Positions 10,581-21,419 of a stretch of 64,000 nt of DNA are shown piece by piece. The position numbers were made by a program, and so were the translations under genes. The stretch covers positions 262,268,687-262,332,686 of the forward strand of contig NC_069658.1 in NCBI RefSeq assembly GCF_027244095.1, written 5' to 3'. Under the pieces are notes generated by a model. That model saw nothing but the letters and a program-made list of their open reading frames with translations, did not search any database and was not told the DNA's origin. This stretch comes from Hemicordylus capensis. Lineage: Eukaryota; Chordata; Lepidosauria; Squamata; Cordylidae. Every line of letters starts with the position of its first letter. Positions within the stretch are counted from its first letter, which is position 1.

Positions 10581-10775
10581 GCCTGTAAATTGGCCTGGTT
10601 CACATGCTCATTCAAATCTAGATTTAATGTGGGTTACTAACATTAGTGTGATTGTGTGGACCCACACCAAGATCGTTTATGGCCCAAGATTCACCTGAAA
10701 ATGCCCACTTTAATGTGGGTTCACACTGTCATGCTAATGTTGTGGTTCACACAGTCACGCTAAAAGAAAACTGCC
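10581..10775. repeat. Possible short DNA element
   Basis: The motif 'gtggttcacac' / 'gtgggttcacac' / 'cctggttcacatg' recurs three times with 'tttaatgtggg' twice. This suggests an internally repetitive non-autonomous element. Ends were not resolved. Confidence 0.3.
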
Positions 10776-10789
10776 AGGGAGGCAGTTGG

Positions 10790-12413
10790 ACCATTAGACA
10801 ATGAGGGAGTGAAAGGGATTATTAAAGAGGATATAGAGGTTGCAGAGAAGCTAAATGAGTTCGTTGTGTTTGTCTTCACGACAGAGGATACTGAGCATAT
10901 ACCTGTCCCTGAACCAGGCTTTTTGAGGATGGAGGCTAAAGAGCTGAGTCAGATAGAAGTGACAAAAGATGATGTTCTAAACTGTCTGGAAAAACTGAAA
11001 ACTAACAAATCGCTAGGGCCAGATGACATCCATCCAAGAGTCCTCTAAGAACTCAAACGTGAAATTGCCGAACTCCTTGCTAAAATATATAACTTATCCC
11101 TGCAATCAGGCTCTGTACTGTAGGACTGGAAAGTATCCAATCTAACACCAATTTTCAAAAAGGGATCCGAGGCGATCTGGGAAATTACAGGCCAGTTAGC
11201 TTAACGTCCATTCCAGGCAAATTGATGGAAAGCATCCTCAAGGATAAAATTGTAAAGCACATAGAAGAACAGGCCCTGCTGGGAGAGAACCAGCATGGCC
11301 TCTGCAAAGGTAAACCTTGCCTCACGGAGGGAAGTAAGAAGTGGGATCCCCCAGGGATCCGGACTGGGACCGGTGCTTTTAAATTTATTCATAAATGATC
11401 TAGAAGTAAGGGTAAGCAGTGAGGTGGCCAAATTTGCAGATGATACCAAACTAGTGAAATCCAAAAGAGATTGTGAGGAGCTCCAAAAGGATCTCTCCAA
11501 ACTGGGTGAGTGGGTGACAAAATGGCAAATGCGGTTCAATGTTGACAAGTGTAAAGTGGTTTTTCATCATTGGGATGAAAAACTCCAGCTTCAAGTATAT
11601 GTTGATGGGATCTGAGCCGTCGGTGACTGACCAGGAGAGGGATCTTGGGGATCAATGTGCAGCAGCTGTGAAAAAGGCCAGTTCCATGTTAGGGATCATT
11701 AGGAAGGGGATTGAAAGTAAAACTGCTAATCTGATAATGCCATACAAAACTATGGTGCGGCCACACCTAGAGTACTGAGTACAATTCTGGTCACCACATC
11801 TAAAAAAGGACATTGTAGAACTGGAAAAAGTGCAGAAGAGGGCAACCAAGATGATCAGGGGCCTAGAGCACTTTCCTTATGAGGCAAGGCTACAACACTT
11901 GGGGCTTTTTAGTTTAGAAAAAGACGACTGCGGGGAGACATGATAGAGGTCTATAAAATCATGCATGGTGTGGAGAAAGTGGATAGAGAGAAATTCTTCT
12001 CCCTCTCACATAACACTAGAACCAGGTGTCATCCCATGAAATTGATTGCCAGGAAATTTAGGACCAATGAACGGAAGTACTTTTTCACACAACACATAAT
12101 CAACTTGTGGAATTCTCTGCCACAAGATGTGGTGACAGCCAACAACCTGGATGGCTTTATGTGGGGTTTGGATAACTTCATGGAGGTCTATCAACGGCTA
12201 CTAGTCTACTAGTTGGAGGGCTATGGGCCACCTCCAGCCTCATAGGCAGGATCAGTACCTCTGAGTACCAGTTGCAGGAGAGTAACAGCAGGAGAGAGGG
12301 CATGCCCTCAGCTCCTGCCTGTAGGCTTCCAGCGGCATCTGGTGGACCACTGTGCGGAACAGGATGCTGGACTAGATGGGCCTTGGGCCCGATCCAGCAG
12401 GGCTGTTCTTATG
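10790..12413 (+). mobile_element. CR1 LINE, 5' truncated and internally deleted
   Basis: Encodes fragments of CR1 ORF2. 'NKSLGPDDIHPRVL' and 'NYRPVSLTSIPGK' belong to the N-terminal reverse transcriptase. 'SGIPQGSGLGPVL' and 'FADDTKLV' are the catalytic core, and '[14 protein letters not shown]' and 'YFFTQHIINLWNSLPQDVV' are the C-terminal region. The reading frame is interrupted several times: a stop after PRVL, and a frame change near 11170. The sequence between about 11305 and 11325 jumps from 'GKPCLT' to 'REVRSGIPQG', removing much of the palm. The 3' end 'ccagcagggctgttcttatg' is the standard CR1 terminus in squamates. Confidence 0.9.
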
Positions 12414-12458
12414 CTAGTAAAATATTTGAACATATTTAAATATATTTCAGTGATTGTG

Positions 12459-12655
12459 TAAGAACATAAGAACAGCTTTGTTGGATCAGACTCAAGGCCT
12501 GTTTAATCCAGCACCCTCTTTCCAACAATGGCCCATCAGACGCCTTTGTGAAGCCCACAACCAGGAGATGAAAGCATGCCCGCTCTCCAGCCATTGCTTC
12601 CTTGCAACTGGTATTTGGGGGCATCCTGCTTCTGAACCTGGAGGTAACCTATTGG
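12459..12655 (-). mobile_element. CR1 LINE 3' end
   Basis: Begins with 'taagaacataagaacagc' and 'ttggatcagac', the reverse of the CR1 terminus. It runs through 'ccagcaccctctttccaac' and 'ttgcaactggtatttgggg'. Only about 50 bp from the 3' end of the opposite-facing CR1, so the two are tail to tail. Confidence 0.8.
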
Positions 12656-13030
12656 TGATGGAAACCAGAGCATTCAGATGTTATTCCCTACCCCACACCT
12701 CCACAAACTAGCCCACACAATTAAATGGGGATGTCAGGAGTGTGCACATTCTTACATCATTCCTGGCCAAGCTGGTGTCTTCCAAGCGCTGTCATGATAA
12801 AAGAATTGTGTTGGGCCAGTTGTGTGGGGGGTGGGGGGGTGGATGGAAATATTGTTCAAATCAGCATGTGTTAATGAAAAATATTTAGAAATCCACATGG
12901 AAGAACTGTTTTGTTCAGAACTGGTAGCATACAGGCACTGTCCAATAGGTGCCTGCACCTTTTGCACAACCAAATTCCACACAGCACAAAGATGTAGCCT
13001 TTTCTTGTGTGTGGGGAGGGGGGCATAGGA
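12656..13030. other. Unassigned unique sequence
   Basis: Contains a G-rich run at 12825-12840. No gene is recognised. Confidence 0.4.
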
Positions 13031-13098
13031 AAATAGGAAGCTGCTGTATACCAAGTCAGACCATTGGTCCATTTGGCTCAGTATTGTCTACACAGATT
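13031..13098 (-). mobile_element. tRNA-Ala-like SINE, 3' fragment
   Basis: Reverse of 'gtctgacttggtatacagc' plus 'agcttcctattt', the 3' end of the SINE seen full length at 59338. Its 'ctacacagattggg' pairs with 'cccagtctgtgtag' at 13127-13140 to form a 14-bp-arm stem. Confidence 0.65.
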
Positions 13099-13140
13099 GG
13101 GTTGTGCAGATGTATTTTCTACACAGCCCAGTCTGTGTAG

Positions 13141-13607
13141 AAAAGATGGGGGCAGTGGGGGATTACATTTTTCTAGTAACTAAATATTGAAGGGTGGATG
13201 CCAGAAACATGCAATTTCCCTGAAAACTACAGTACCTGGAGAAAATATGTCTAAATCTTAACAGCTGTGCATTTAAAAATAATCACACAGAACAGCAGTT
13301 TCAAACTTCTTTTCTTGTGACCCAATTAAAGGCAATCATTTATCCCTGTGACACAAAAGAGTAATGGGCAATATGTGCTATTTAATTAACATATATCTTT
13401 TAAAATATAAACATTTTAATTAGGAAGGGACCCAGTTCCTAATATCCCATGACTCACTACTGAGTTGTGACCCATACTTTTGACCCCTGCCTTAGACTAA
13501 CCAATATATCTGATTCTTCCAATATGTCAGCATCTTCAATATGTCAGCACCAATATGTCAGCATCTTCCTATATCGCTGCTGCCTGACTTAGACTAAACA
13601 ATATGTT
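13141..13607. other. Unassigned; small repeats
   Basis: Contains three close copies of 'atatgtcagca' at about 13523-13567 and a 30-bp scrap of SINE family A ('cagcatcttcctatatcgct'). Otherwise nothing is recognised. Confidence 0.4.
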
Positions 13608-14098
13608 TCCGGGCAAAATACAAAGTGCTGGTGATTACTTTTAAAGCCCTGAACGGCTTAGGTCCGAGTTATCTTAGAGAGTGCCTTCTTCTGCATGATC
13701 CCCACCGCACATTAAGGACATCTGAGGAGGCCCGTCTCCAGTTACCACCGGTTTGTCTGGTGGTGACTCAGAGGCGGGCCTTCTCTGCAGCTGTTCCTGG
13801 GCTGTGGAATGCACTCCTGGAAGAAATCTGCAATTTGAATTCTTTAATGGCCTTCAGGAGAGCCCTTAAAACCAATCTGTTTGGCCTGGCCTTCCAGGGT
13901 TTTTAAATAGTTGTAATTGGTTTTAATGTTGTAATGTGTTTTTCAGGGTTTTTAAATTGTGATTGTTTAATTTCTGTTTTATGTTTTAATTGTTAATTGT
14001 TGTTTTATAATTTTTGTTTTAATTGTTAACTGATTTTAATTGTTTTGTTTTAATTTCAAACTGCCCTGAGCCATTTTGGAAGGGCAGTATAAAAATCA

Positions 14099-14128
<30 letters not shown>
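13608..14128 (+). mobile_element. L2-group LINE 3' end with (AATC)n tail
   Basis: An open frame of 93 codons (13625-13906) encodes the C-terminus of an L2-group ORF2: 'ITFKALNGLGPSYL', then 'RRAFSAAVPGLWNALL', then 'FRRALKTNLFGLAF'. A T-rich 3' UTR follows, then 'gccctgagccattttggaag', 'ggcagtataaaaatc', and an AATC simple-repeat tail at about 14097-14128. Confidence 0.85.
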
Positions 14129-14131
<3 letters not shown>

Positions 14132-14482
14132 TATAGCAACCTCATGGCTTTTGTATCTGGTTCTCTTTCTAGACCTCTGCCTTAATAAACTCTATTCTTC
14201 ATGCCCTCTGTTCTGTTTTGCTAAACAAATCTTGAAAGCCATTGCAAAGAATAACATTGTAAGGGATTCTGAAATATCTGGTTATGCAGGTAGCAGGTCT
14301 TGGTAGCCTTCTGTGGCATTAATGTTGTGGGGGGCATCAGTCACTTTAGATCCCCAACACTAAATAAAATGATAGAGTCAGTAGAGTGCAGAAGAGCAGC
14401 TCCCCCCGCCCCCTGTTGAGACTCCGATATCTTTAAGAGTTGAAAGGCTGAAACTCAACACATAAGATGTATTTCCATGATG
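14129..14482. other. Unassigned unique sequence
   Basis: Nothing recognised. Confidence 0.4.
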
Positions 14483-14662
14483 TAAAGGTAAAGTGTGCTG
14501 TCAAGTCGGTGTCGACTCCTGGCGACCACAGAGCCCTGTGGTGGTCTTTGGTAGAATACAGGAGGGGTTTGCCATTGCAATCTCCTACACAGTATGAGAT
14601 GATGCCTTTCAGCATCTTCCTATATCGCTGCTGCCTGACATAGGTGTTTCTCATAGTCTGCT
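14483..14662 (-). mobile_element. tRNA-derived SINE, family A, head-truncated
   Basis: Reverse-oriented copy starting 'aaaggtaaagtgtgctgtc' and 'gtgtcgactcctggcgacc', ending near 'cgctgctgcctgacatagg'. The tRNA-like head is missing. Confidence 0.8.
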
Positions 14663-15289
14663 GAATTCCTGCCTGTCACTCAGCAACTAAAAGCACAGGA
14701 ATTCAGCCTGATATTCCAAAACACCTAAGGCAGGCCACGCGACTTAGGATTCATTCAACAGGCAGGCCAAAATTTAGCCGTGTAGCTGACGCATCTCTCA
14801 CAAGGCTCTCTGTCTGTGAACCTTAATTGATTTTTAATGAGATTTAACAAACCTCTGGGAGATCAAGCGATGAGAAGGTAGTGGCTGCCAAAGTTGCTCA
14901 GGGAATTAGCATCTTTAATTATCATGCTAATCGCTCCCGCACAATGCAGACCTACTGTTCCCAAGGCATCCGGCCTATTGCGTCACCATATCAGAGTTTA
15001 AACAAGCACAGGTAGGTTGCAGTGGGGCGGGGGGAGAGAGAGAGAATTCATGTATCTCCGATTGTGCTGTGATTATATAACTGTTCCAAAAGCACAACTT
15101 TTCTGGTTCTACCAGAATGTCATAGATTAAGCATCAGATCTTATATAAGAGAACGTATTAAGCAGTCAACAAAAGGCAAGTGTTGACATTTAAAAAGAAA
15201 AGAGAGAGTCGTAGGGAGCTGTATTTCTCATATGGGGGGGAGCCAAAAATCACAATCAAGTAATACATTTATGTTGACCAAAAAGACAA
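14663..15289. other. Unassigned unique sequence
   Basis: No repeat or exon recognised. A short GA run lies at 15036-15046. Confidence 0.4.
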
Positions 15290-15385
15290 AATGTTAAGCA
15301 AGCTTTCAAGTTCTCCAGCTGGATGTTAAGCAGGTAACAGGGCTGCTTAAGCAGGGCTGGATGTTAAGCAGGTAAGGTAGACATT

Positions 15386-15905
15386 AAAGGTAAAGTGTGC
15401 TTTTGAGTCAGTGTCAACTCCTGGGCGCTTTCCAGATTAGACCCTGCAACGGGGTCACAACATATCTGAAGTGTGCTTCCACACTACCTGTGCTGTGACA
15501 CCGCAGTCCCTACGCGGACAGCATGGTGCTGCTCATATTTCCAATGCCTTGTTTTGAATTTAATTGCTGCGATATAGAGCTAGGATGTCATATATGTGAA
15601 AAAGTTGCTGGTTTTTTTGGTTTTTAGTTGCTGCGAGACTGCCCACCCCCCTCGCTGTTTACGTTTCGAATGCAACTTGCCCGAACAGAGGTATTTTGCT
15701 GCTGATGAGCTGCTAGTCTGGAAAGCGCCTTGGCGACCACAGAGCCCTGTGGTTGTCTTTGGTAGAATACAGGAGGAGTTTACCATTGCCTCCTCCCGTG
15801 CAGTATGAGATAATGCCTTTCAGCATCTTCCTATATCATTGCTGCCCCATATAGGTACCAGTGGGGATTTGAACTGGCAACCTTGGTAGTCAAGCCATTT
15901 CCCCG
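15386..15905 (-). mobile_element. tRNA-derived SINE, family A, split by a TIR element
   Basis: Tail half at 15386-15424 ('taaagtgtgc' ... 'gtgtcaactcctgg') and head half at 15729-15905, which resumes with 'cttggcgaccacagagccc'. The head half includes the tRNA-like part 'gatttgaactggcaacc'. The join is filled by the element at 15425-15728. Confidence 0.8.
15425..15728. mobile_element. TIR DNA element (MITE) nested in SINE
   Basis: Termini GCGCTTTCCAGATTAG and CTAGTCTGGAAAGCGC are inverted repeats of about 16 bp. The 304-bp interior has no transposase. The target duplication is uncertain (tgg or cctgg-like). The end motif resembles that of 56809-57078. Confidence 0.75.
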
Positions 15906-15941
15906 CTGCAGCGAAAAGTCGGGTTTGTGGAATAGTCCTGA

Positions 15942-16022
15942 AAGCCTGCAGCTTATAACAGTCTTAAAATGGAATATAGGAAGACTGTAGTCCTTCTTAA
16001 AACTTTCATAAGCTGCAGGCTT
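15942..16022. repeat. Inverted repeat with exact 16-bp arms
   Basis: Outer arms aaagcctgcagcttat (15942-15957) and ataagctgcaggcttt (16007-16022) are exact complements. The loop also carries 'cagtctta' and 'aagactg'. It is part of the foldback structure around the SINE. Confidence 0.7.
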
Positions 16023-16151
16023 TAAAAGCTGCACCATGCCCAGCCATCCCTTTTTTGAATTTGCTTAACATCCAGCCTGACAAAGATTTGGGGAAGCAAA
16101 CTTTAAAGCTTGCTTCCGCTTAAAGCTTGCTTTTTGCTGGCTTCCATAAAG

Positions 16152-16190
<39 letters not shown>

Positions 16191-16193
16191 TTA
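16152..16193 (+). repeat. (ATT)n microsatellite
   Basis: About 14 units, uninterrupted. Confidence 0.95.
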
Positions 16194-16535
16194 TTGTGGC
16201 TGTTGATGTAAAGGTTGCAGTTGACTGAGGAACATAGCAATGGCCTGTACCATCTTCTTGGCCTATTGGGGTTGGACTTGCAGTGGAGGGCTGGACCAGG
16301 AAGTGTTGGTAAGAAAGTGCTGAGTCTCATGTAGTTAATTTCAATTGTTAATTTCAATTCACTGGAACAGGATGGTAAAAGAGAAATTTGAATTTATGCT
16401 CCATATATTTGGGTTACAATGAGGAATCACCACCCTACTTCTCTGATTTGCTGACCCAGTCTCAGTCCTAGACCAGGTCAGTGTTACCACAGTCATTCTC
16501 CTCCTCAATGACTCCTAAAATCTCCTAACCATTTT
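16194..16535. other. Unassigned unique sequence
   Basis: Nothing recognised. Confidence 0.4.
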
Positions 16536-16634
16536 CAGGCTGCAGACTAATACACACTTACTTGACAGTAAGTTCTCTTGAATCTAGTGAGACCTTCTTC
16601 TGAGTAAACATGCCTAGTCAGAATCAGGCTGCCC
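16536..16634. repeat. Foldback element, short
   Basis: Ends 'aggctgcagactaat' and 'cagaatcaggctgc', with a body including 'acacttacttgacagtaag' and 'gagtaaacatgcctag'. It resembles a widespread squamate short DNA repeat. The arms are degraded. Confidence 0.4.
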
Positions 16635-16822
16635 ATGAAAAGGCTGAGATTTCCCCACTTGAAGGCCCATTAGACTATACCACACCTGCCCAGCATTTCC
16701 CCAATGTTGCTGCTGTTTCAAAGGTACTGTGATACTGTGCTGTTTTCTTAAAACAATGGCAATGTTCTAAGCAGGCTCTGCCCTGGTTGCATATGAATGG
16801 GAGATTAGAAGTGTGAGCACTG

Positions 16823-17021
16823 TAAGATATTCCCCTCAGCGGATGGAGCCGGTCTGGGAAGAGCAGAAGGTTTCAAATTCTCTCCCTGGCTTCTCCAAGA
16901 TAGGGCTGAGAGAGATTCTTGCCTGTAACCTTGGAGAAGTCACTGCCAGTCTGTGAAGACGATACTGAGCTAGATAGACCAATGGTCTGACTCAGTATAT
17001 GGCAGCTTCCTATGTTCTTCC
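16823..17021 (+). mobile_element. tRNA-Ala-like SINE
   Basis: Body and 3' end are clear: 'tagggctgagagagattc', 'aaccttggagaagtcactg', 'actgagctagatagacc', 'ggtctgactcagtat', 'ggcagcttcctatgttc'. The tRNA-like head is diverged. Confidence 0.75.
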
Positions 17022-17514
17022 AGAGTTTCTAACATTTGGAGGCAGTGCCGTCTGCCAAAGCAGGGCCAAAACCACAGGACTTCCTCCTTGAGTCAATGTC
17101 TACAAATGTGAGCTGGTCGCTTCTGAACCTCAGTCTCTCCACATATAAAATGGGCATAAAAACCTATTGCCCGAGTGTGCCAAGGAAGTTAATTAGCTGG
17201 CTTCTACGCAGAGATTAAAACAGCTCTAGGGAGCCTGTGTTATTAAGGCCACTGTCTCTCAAATGAGTTGTGATGCCAAGGGGCCAATCCCTTTTGTGGC
17301 ATTCCAAAAGTATGATACATGAGGGAAGCATTTCCTTCTTGAAAAGAACTGACAACCCCAAAGAAGTTCAAAAGCCACATACGTAATCTGTTACAGAACA
17401 CAGTGCCTGTCATCATGAAGAGGGGGTGATAAAGCAAAAGGAGAGCTGTTTCAGGGCTATGCACATAGAGAGACATTGGGCTCCTCCCCAGGTTTTGTGC
17501 TCCTTCAGCAATGG
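17022..17514. other. Unassigned unique sequence
   Basis: No exon or repeat recognised. Confidence 0.4.
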
Positions 17515-17522
17515 CCCAGATT

Positions 17523-18621
17523 CAGAGGCGTATCTAGGGAAAATAGTGCCTAGGGCAAGCACTGGAACTGCGCCCCCTGTCCAAACATCTGACACCCATC
17601 TTTCCAATAACTTTACCATAATATCAGCTGAAAAATACAAGTCAAGCTCACTAATCTTTTAATATTTCATAAACTATTTAGCAGTGGATGTAGCCAGACC
17701 AAAAATGCTGGAAAACTACAAATTTCAGTATGCTGGAGCTCATGAAATACCCAAATACAATGTGGAGGTGTATTTGGAAAACTAGACAGAAGTGCCTGTC
17801 TAATTCTCTACTATGCATTGTAGCATCACTATTACATAAGTTTTATATGCTGGCCTTGGGTCGAAATAAACATATACATACATACATAGGTTTTAAAAAT
17901 AAATGGAGAATTTGACTTTTCCCGGATACTCTGAAAATAATTAAAGGATATGCAGAGTAAACTGTGTCACTGCTAGGAATATATTCTAGTATTTCAGAAA
18001 GACAGTTAACATGAGAGAAAGAGAGCAAGAAACTCCCAGTGGGCCTTAATACTAAGGATTTCACAGTGATTCAAAGACAAATTCACCATTAATAGCCATA
18101 GTATTAAGGCATCACATTTAACTCACTGATCACAAGAAGCAAAGTAAGAGCAAATGAATACAATCCTAGCTCATAAGCTTCAGCTCAGTATTCACAAGCC
18201 CTGGTTCTCTGTACATAGTGCCAATCTGAATATGTGTACAGTGACATATTATATTAAATTATTTTTTTATCTGTAGCCCCTTTGGAGGGCTTCCTAAAGG
18301 CTGTGGAGGGGGGCCTGCAAAGGTTACCCCTTCCCCCCTCTGGCCTCTAGGGCCTCGCAGGGATGATTTGAGCATGTGCGGTGGCCATTTTTAAAAATAT
18401 TTTTTTTAAAAAAATGGCCACTGAAAACAAAATGGCCACCGTGCATGTTCAAATGGCCTCTGTGAGGCCTGGCATAGCTTAGGGCCTCACAGAGGCCATT
18501 TGAGCATGCGCGGTGGCCATTTTGTTTTTGGTGGCCATTTAAAAAAATTGTAAAATGGCACCCCCCTTCAAGTGGTGCCCGGGGCACGTGCCCTGCCTGC
18601 CCTACCCTAGATACGCCCCTG
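17523..18621. mobile_element. 1.1-kb non-autonomous hAT element
   Basis: Ends CAGAGGCGTATCTAGGG and CCCTAGATACGCCCCTG are inverted repeats. They are flanked by an exact 8-bp duplication, cccagatt (17515-17522 and 18622-18629). No transposase frame is visible. The interior is AT-rich on the left. On the right is a GC-rich palindromic part (18366-18545) with repeated 'aatggccac' and 'tggccatt' motifs. Confidence 0.9.
18366..18545. repeat. Internal inverted repeat of the hAT element
   Basis: 'tttgagcatgtgcggtggcc' faces 'ggccaccgtgcatgttcaaa'. A further copy, 'tttgagcatgcgcggtggcc', lies to its right. The three copies make two possible stems. Confidence 0.75.
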
Positions 18622-18753
18622 CCCAGATTGCACCCCATAGAAATAGAATAGAGCATATATCACAATCATCTTACTACCCATAGCAATCAGTTGCCAACAT
18701 CCCACTCAGTGAAAAGCGGGCAGTTAAGCATCTGGCCATGCTGGAGTATGGAT

Positions 18754-18759
18754 GTGTGT

Positions 18760-18810
<51 letters not shown>
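18754..18810 (+). repeat. (GT)n microsatellite
   Basis: 57 bp of GT with one early interruption. Confidence 0.95.
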
Positions 18811-18812
<2 letters not shown>

Positions 18813-18837
18813 GTAAAAACCACCAGTGATGCTGGGG

Positions 18838-18946
18838 AAAAGGGCAGTTCTGCTCCAACTTCAAATTGCGCAAACACAGTTGTAACACCGACTGGAAATT
18901 GTGCAATTGCATTTGCACAATTTAAAATCAGAGTGGAACTGCCCTG
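18838..18946. repeat. Foldback element, short
   Basis: Left arm 'agggcagttctgctcc' with 'caaattgcgcaaa'. Right arm 'tttgcacaattt' with 'agtggaactgccct'. Arms of about 33 nt at roughly 80% complementarity. A related degraded copy is at 21040-21165. Confidence 0.6.
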
Positions 18947-18966
18947 TTCTGCCACACTGCCCATGT

Positions 18967-19420
18967 TATGTATTTATGTATGTATTCCATTTCTATACCA
19001 CTTTTCATTAAAATAATCCCAAAGTGGTTTACAATATAATTAAAACAATGCACAATTAAAATACAAATTAAAAGTACAAACATTAAATATAAAAACAATA
19101 TATCTCTGTTTAAACGTTTAAAAAACCGATAGAAACCAGTAACACAAAAAAACAAAGTAGCAGCAGTAAAAACTACTCTCATAAAAGCCTGGGTGAATAG
19201 CCACGTTTTAATTTAATATCTAAAAACTGTGACGGAGGCTGAGGAGTGGATATCAGCGGGAGAGCATTCTAAAGTCTGGGGCAATAACGGAGAAGGGCCT
19301 GTCCCACACACGCAGAGCAGCAGAGACCCTTCCGATGATCTTGTCAAGCAGGCAGAAACCCTTGAGAGCAGGTGGTCCTTCAGATAGCCAGGGCCCAAAC
19401 TGTTAAGGGTTTGGACACAC
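18967..19420 (-). mobile_element. L2-group LINE 3' end
   Basis: Reverse of an L2-group 3' end. It begins with the AT-rich tail and 'accacttttcattaaa', then an A-rich UTR, then 'aaaagcctgggtgaatagcc'. The region to 19420 corresponds to the C-terminal coding part. Confidence 0.75.
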
Positions 19421-19514
19421 GTCTAGTAGCACAGCCAGGAGCTCAACTAACCATGTTTCACTGTGTGCTGTATGAGCTACTATACAAGGTGCTGCTCTTC
19501 AGAATTGTATCTGC

Positions 19515-19653
19515 CAGCGGTTCTCAACTTGGGTCCCCAGATGTTGTAGGACTAGAGCTCCCATCTTCCTCAGCCACAGTGATCTTTTGGAGGAGCCTTT
19601 GGGAAGTTGTAGTAGTCCAGCAAAATCTGGGGACCCAAGTTTGAGAACTCCTG
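19515..19653. mobile_element. hAT-type foldback MITE
   Basis: Termini CAGCGGTTCTCAACTTGGG and CAAGTTTGAGAACTCCTG. The target duplication is not recognisable. Confidence 0.7.
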
Positions 19654-19655
19654 AG

Positions 19656-20567
19656 ACAAAAGCAAGACAGGTCCTTGTCTGTAGGAACTTACAGAATAAT
19701 CTAAATGTTGATAATGAGGGAGAGGCAAGTGAGAGGAGGGTATAACAAAGGAGGAGGATGAGCAAATATAGTTAACATGTACTTGGGTTTAGTTTCAGTT
19801 GCAGATGGGAAGGGTAAAATCAAAAGCATCATGAGAAAAGCGGATTCTAAGGAGAGATCTGAAGGAAGGCTGAGAAAGAGAAGTGGCACAACGATAACAT
19901 TTTCCCATGATTGTTCCAGGGATAGATCTATGAACTTCACTTCATTACAAAATCATAGACAGCCAATACAATGGGAGCCAACACTGATTAAATTTAAATA
20001 TAGATTTCTACTTCCAAGCATTTCCAGAGGGGAAGCTGTGTTAGTCTGTGCCACACCCATTCTTCGGGTGTGTGTGTGTGTAAGCTTCAAAGGAAGAATC
20101 AAGCATGAGATAACTGAATTAGAATATGTAATCTAATTTGTTTCTATCGGTTTTAGCTTGAATAGGAATAATTTCTATCACATTCCAGACTCTCAACAAA
20201 AAGACCCTTTATTGTGCAAAAAGAAAAACTAAAAGTTGATATACATAAGATATTTCGGTGTAACACACCATCTGTATGTTTTGCTCCATAGAGCAAATAT
20301 CAACTGAAGGCCAAATCTAATAGAGAAAGCATTATAGGGAAAGAGGATTAAACCCCACTTTCCCCCAGCGCTGTGGTCCCTGCTTGAACTGGTTACCTCC
20401 ATAGCTGCTATTAATGGTGAGTCAACATGCTGTTAAGTGATAGGCCAGCCACCAGTATAAGAAAGACTGCAAATCTGCAAGGCAGCCTCAGCCTCTCCAT
20501 CATCCCTGCAATGATGGTGCATTGAGCAGGCACAGAGGGAGAGCAATTCTTGCTTTTCTTACCTTCC
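19656..20567. other. Unassigned unique sequence
   Basis: A + frame of 119 codons (19777-20136) has no recognisable domain. A short GT run lies at 20068-20080. Nothing else is recognised. Confidence 0.4.
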
Positions 20568-20672
20568 TCCAAAATCCCTTTCAACTTGCTAGAAGCTGAG
20601 GGTTCCACAGCCCTGAGGTTTCCACAGTCCTCAGGAGCATATTCCTGCAAGTGGAAAGGGATTTTGGAGGTA
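20568..20672. repeat. Inverted repeat, 17-19 bp arms
   Basis: 'cctccaaaatccctttc' (about 20572-20588) faces 'gaaagggattttggagg' (about 20656-20672), an exact complement. The loop holds two copies of 'cctgagg/cctcagg'. Probably a DNA-element relic. Confidence 0.65.
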
Positions 20673-20818
20673 GGAGAGAGAATCAAAAATTGCTCCCCCT
20701 CCTCCTTGGCGCCCACTCAGCTGAGCAACACACTACTGCTGTAGAGAAACAAGGGAGGCTCCCTGTGAGGCTGCAGCCCTTCTTCTGCTGATCCACTGCT
20801 GAACAGCAGGTCAACCAC

Positions 20819-20852
20819 TTTTTTTTTTTAGAAAGTGGGGGGGGGGGGGGGA
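20819..20852. repeat. T-run and G-run
   Basis: About 10 T, then a short spacer, then about 15 G. Adjacent homopolymers. Confidence 0.9.
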
Positions 20853-21219
20853 CCTAGAAATTGCTTATGATTCTGAGACGCACCAAAGGCTGAATGTTCA
20901 TTTGTGCTCTCCACGATCTTCTTTTCTCAGCTGGTGCTGATTTGGTCCCTTCCATGTGCAAGGCCTTAATTTATTAGCAATTAGTTGTTTCTAAACACTT
21001 ATATCCCGCCCTTCTTTCTTACAGCAAACTCAGAGGTTCACATTCTGTGCAGGGTAACGTGGATGGCTCAACACTACCTGCACTGCTGCATGCATCTCAA
21101 GCACCGGCCACGATGTTGCGGAACAGCCCTGTTCCGATGTGACTTAAAATTACACAATCTCAGTACGTCGATTGGGAATAATGGATGTAGGATTTGTCTC
21201 TTGAGACAAATGTGTCTGG

Positions 21220-21363
21220 CAGGGGCGCAGCTATAACGGAGCGCACGTGTTCAAAGAACCCGTGTGCTCCTGCCTCAGTGCTCTCTAGGGCCGTCTTACT
21301 CACCTCCTCACTCACCTGCTGGCTAGTCACTCCTGGGGCTGCTGTATGTGTATGTGGTGTGGC

Positions 21364-21419
<56 letters not shown>

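Larger units (their letters stand above)
15290..16128. repeat. Candidate foldback element holding a SINE and a MITE
   Basis: Sequence at about 15293-15345 ('atgttaagcaagctttcaag' ... 'ctggatgttaagca') is inverted at about 16062-16125 ('tgcttaacatccagcctgac' ... 'aagcttgctt'). Between them lie SINE family A, the TIR element at 15425-15728 and a further inner palindrome. The arms are imperfect. Confidence 0.4.
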
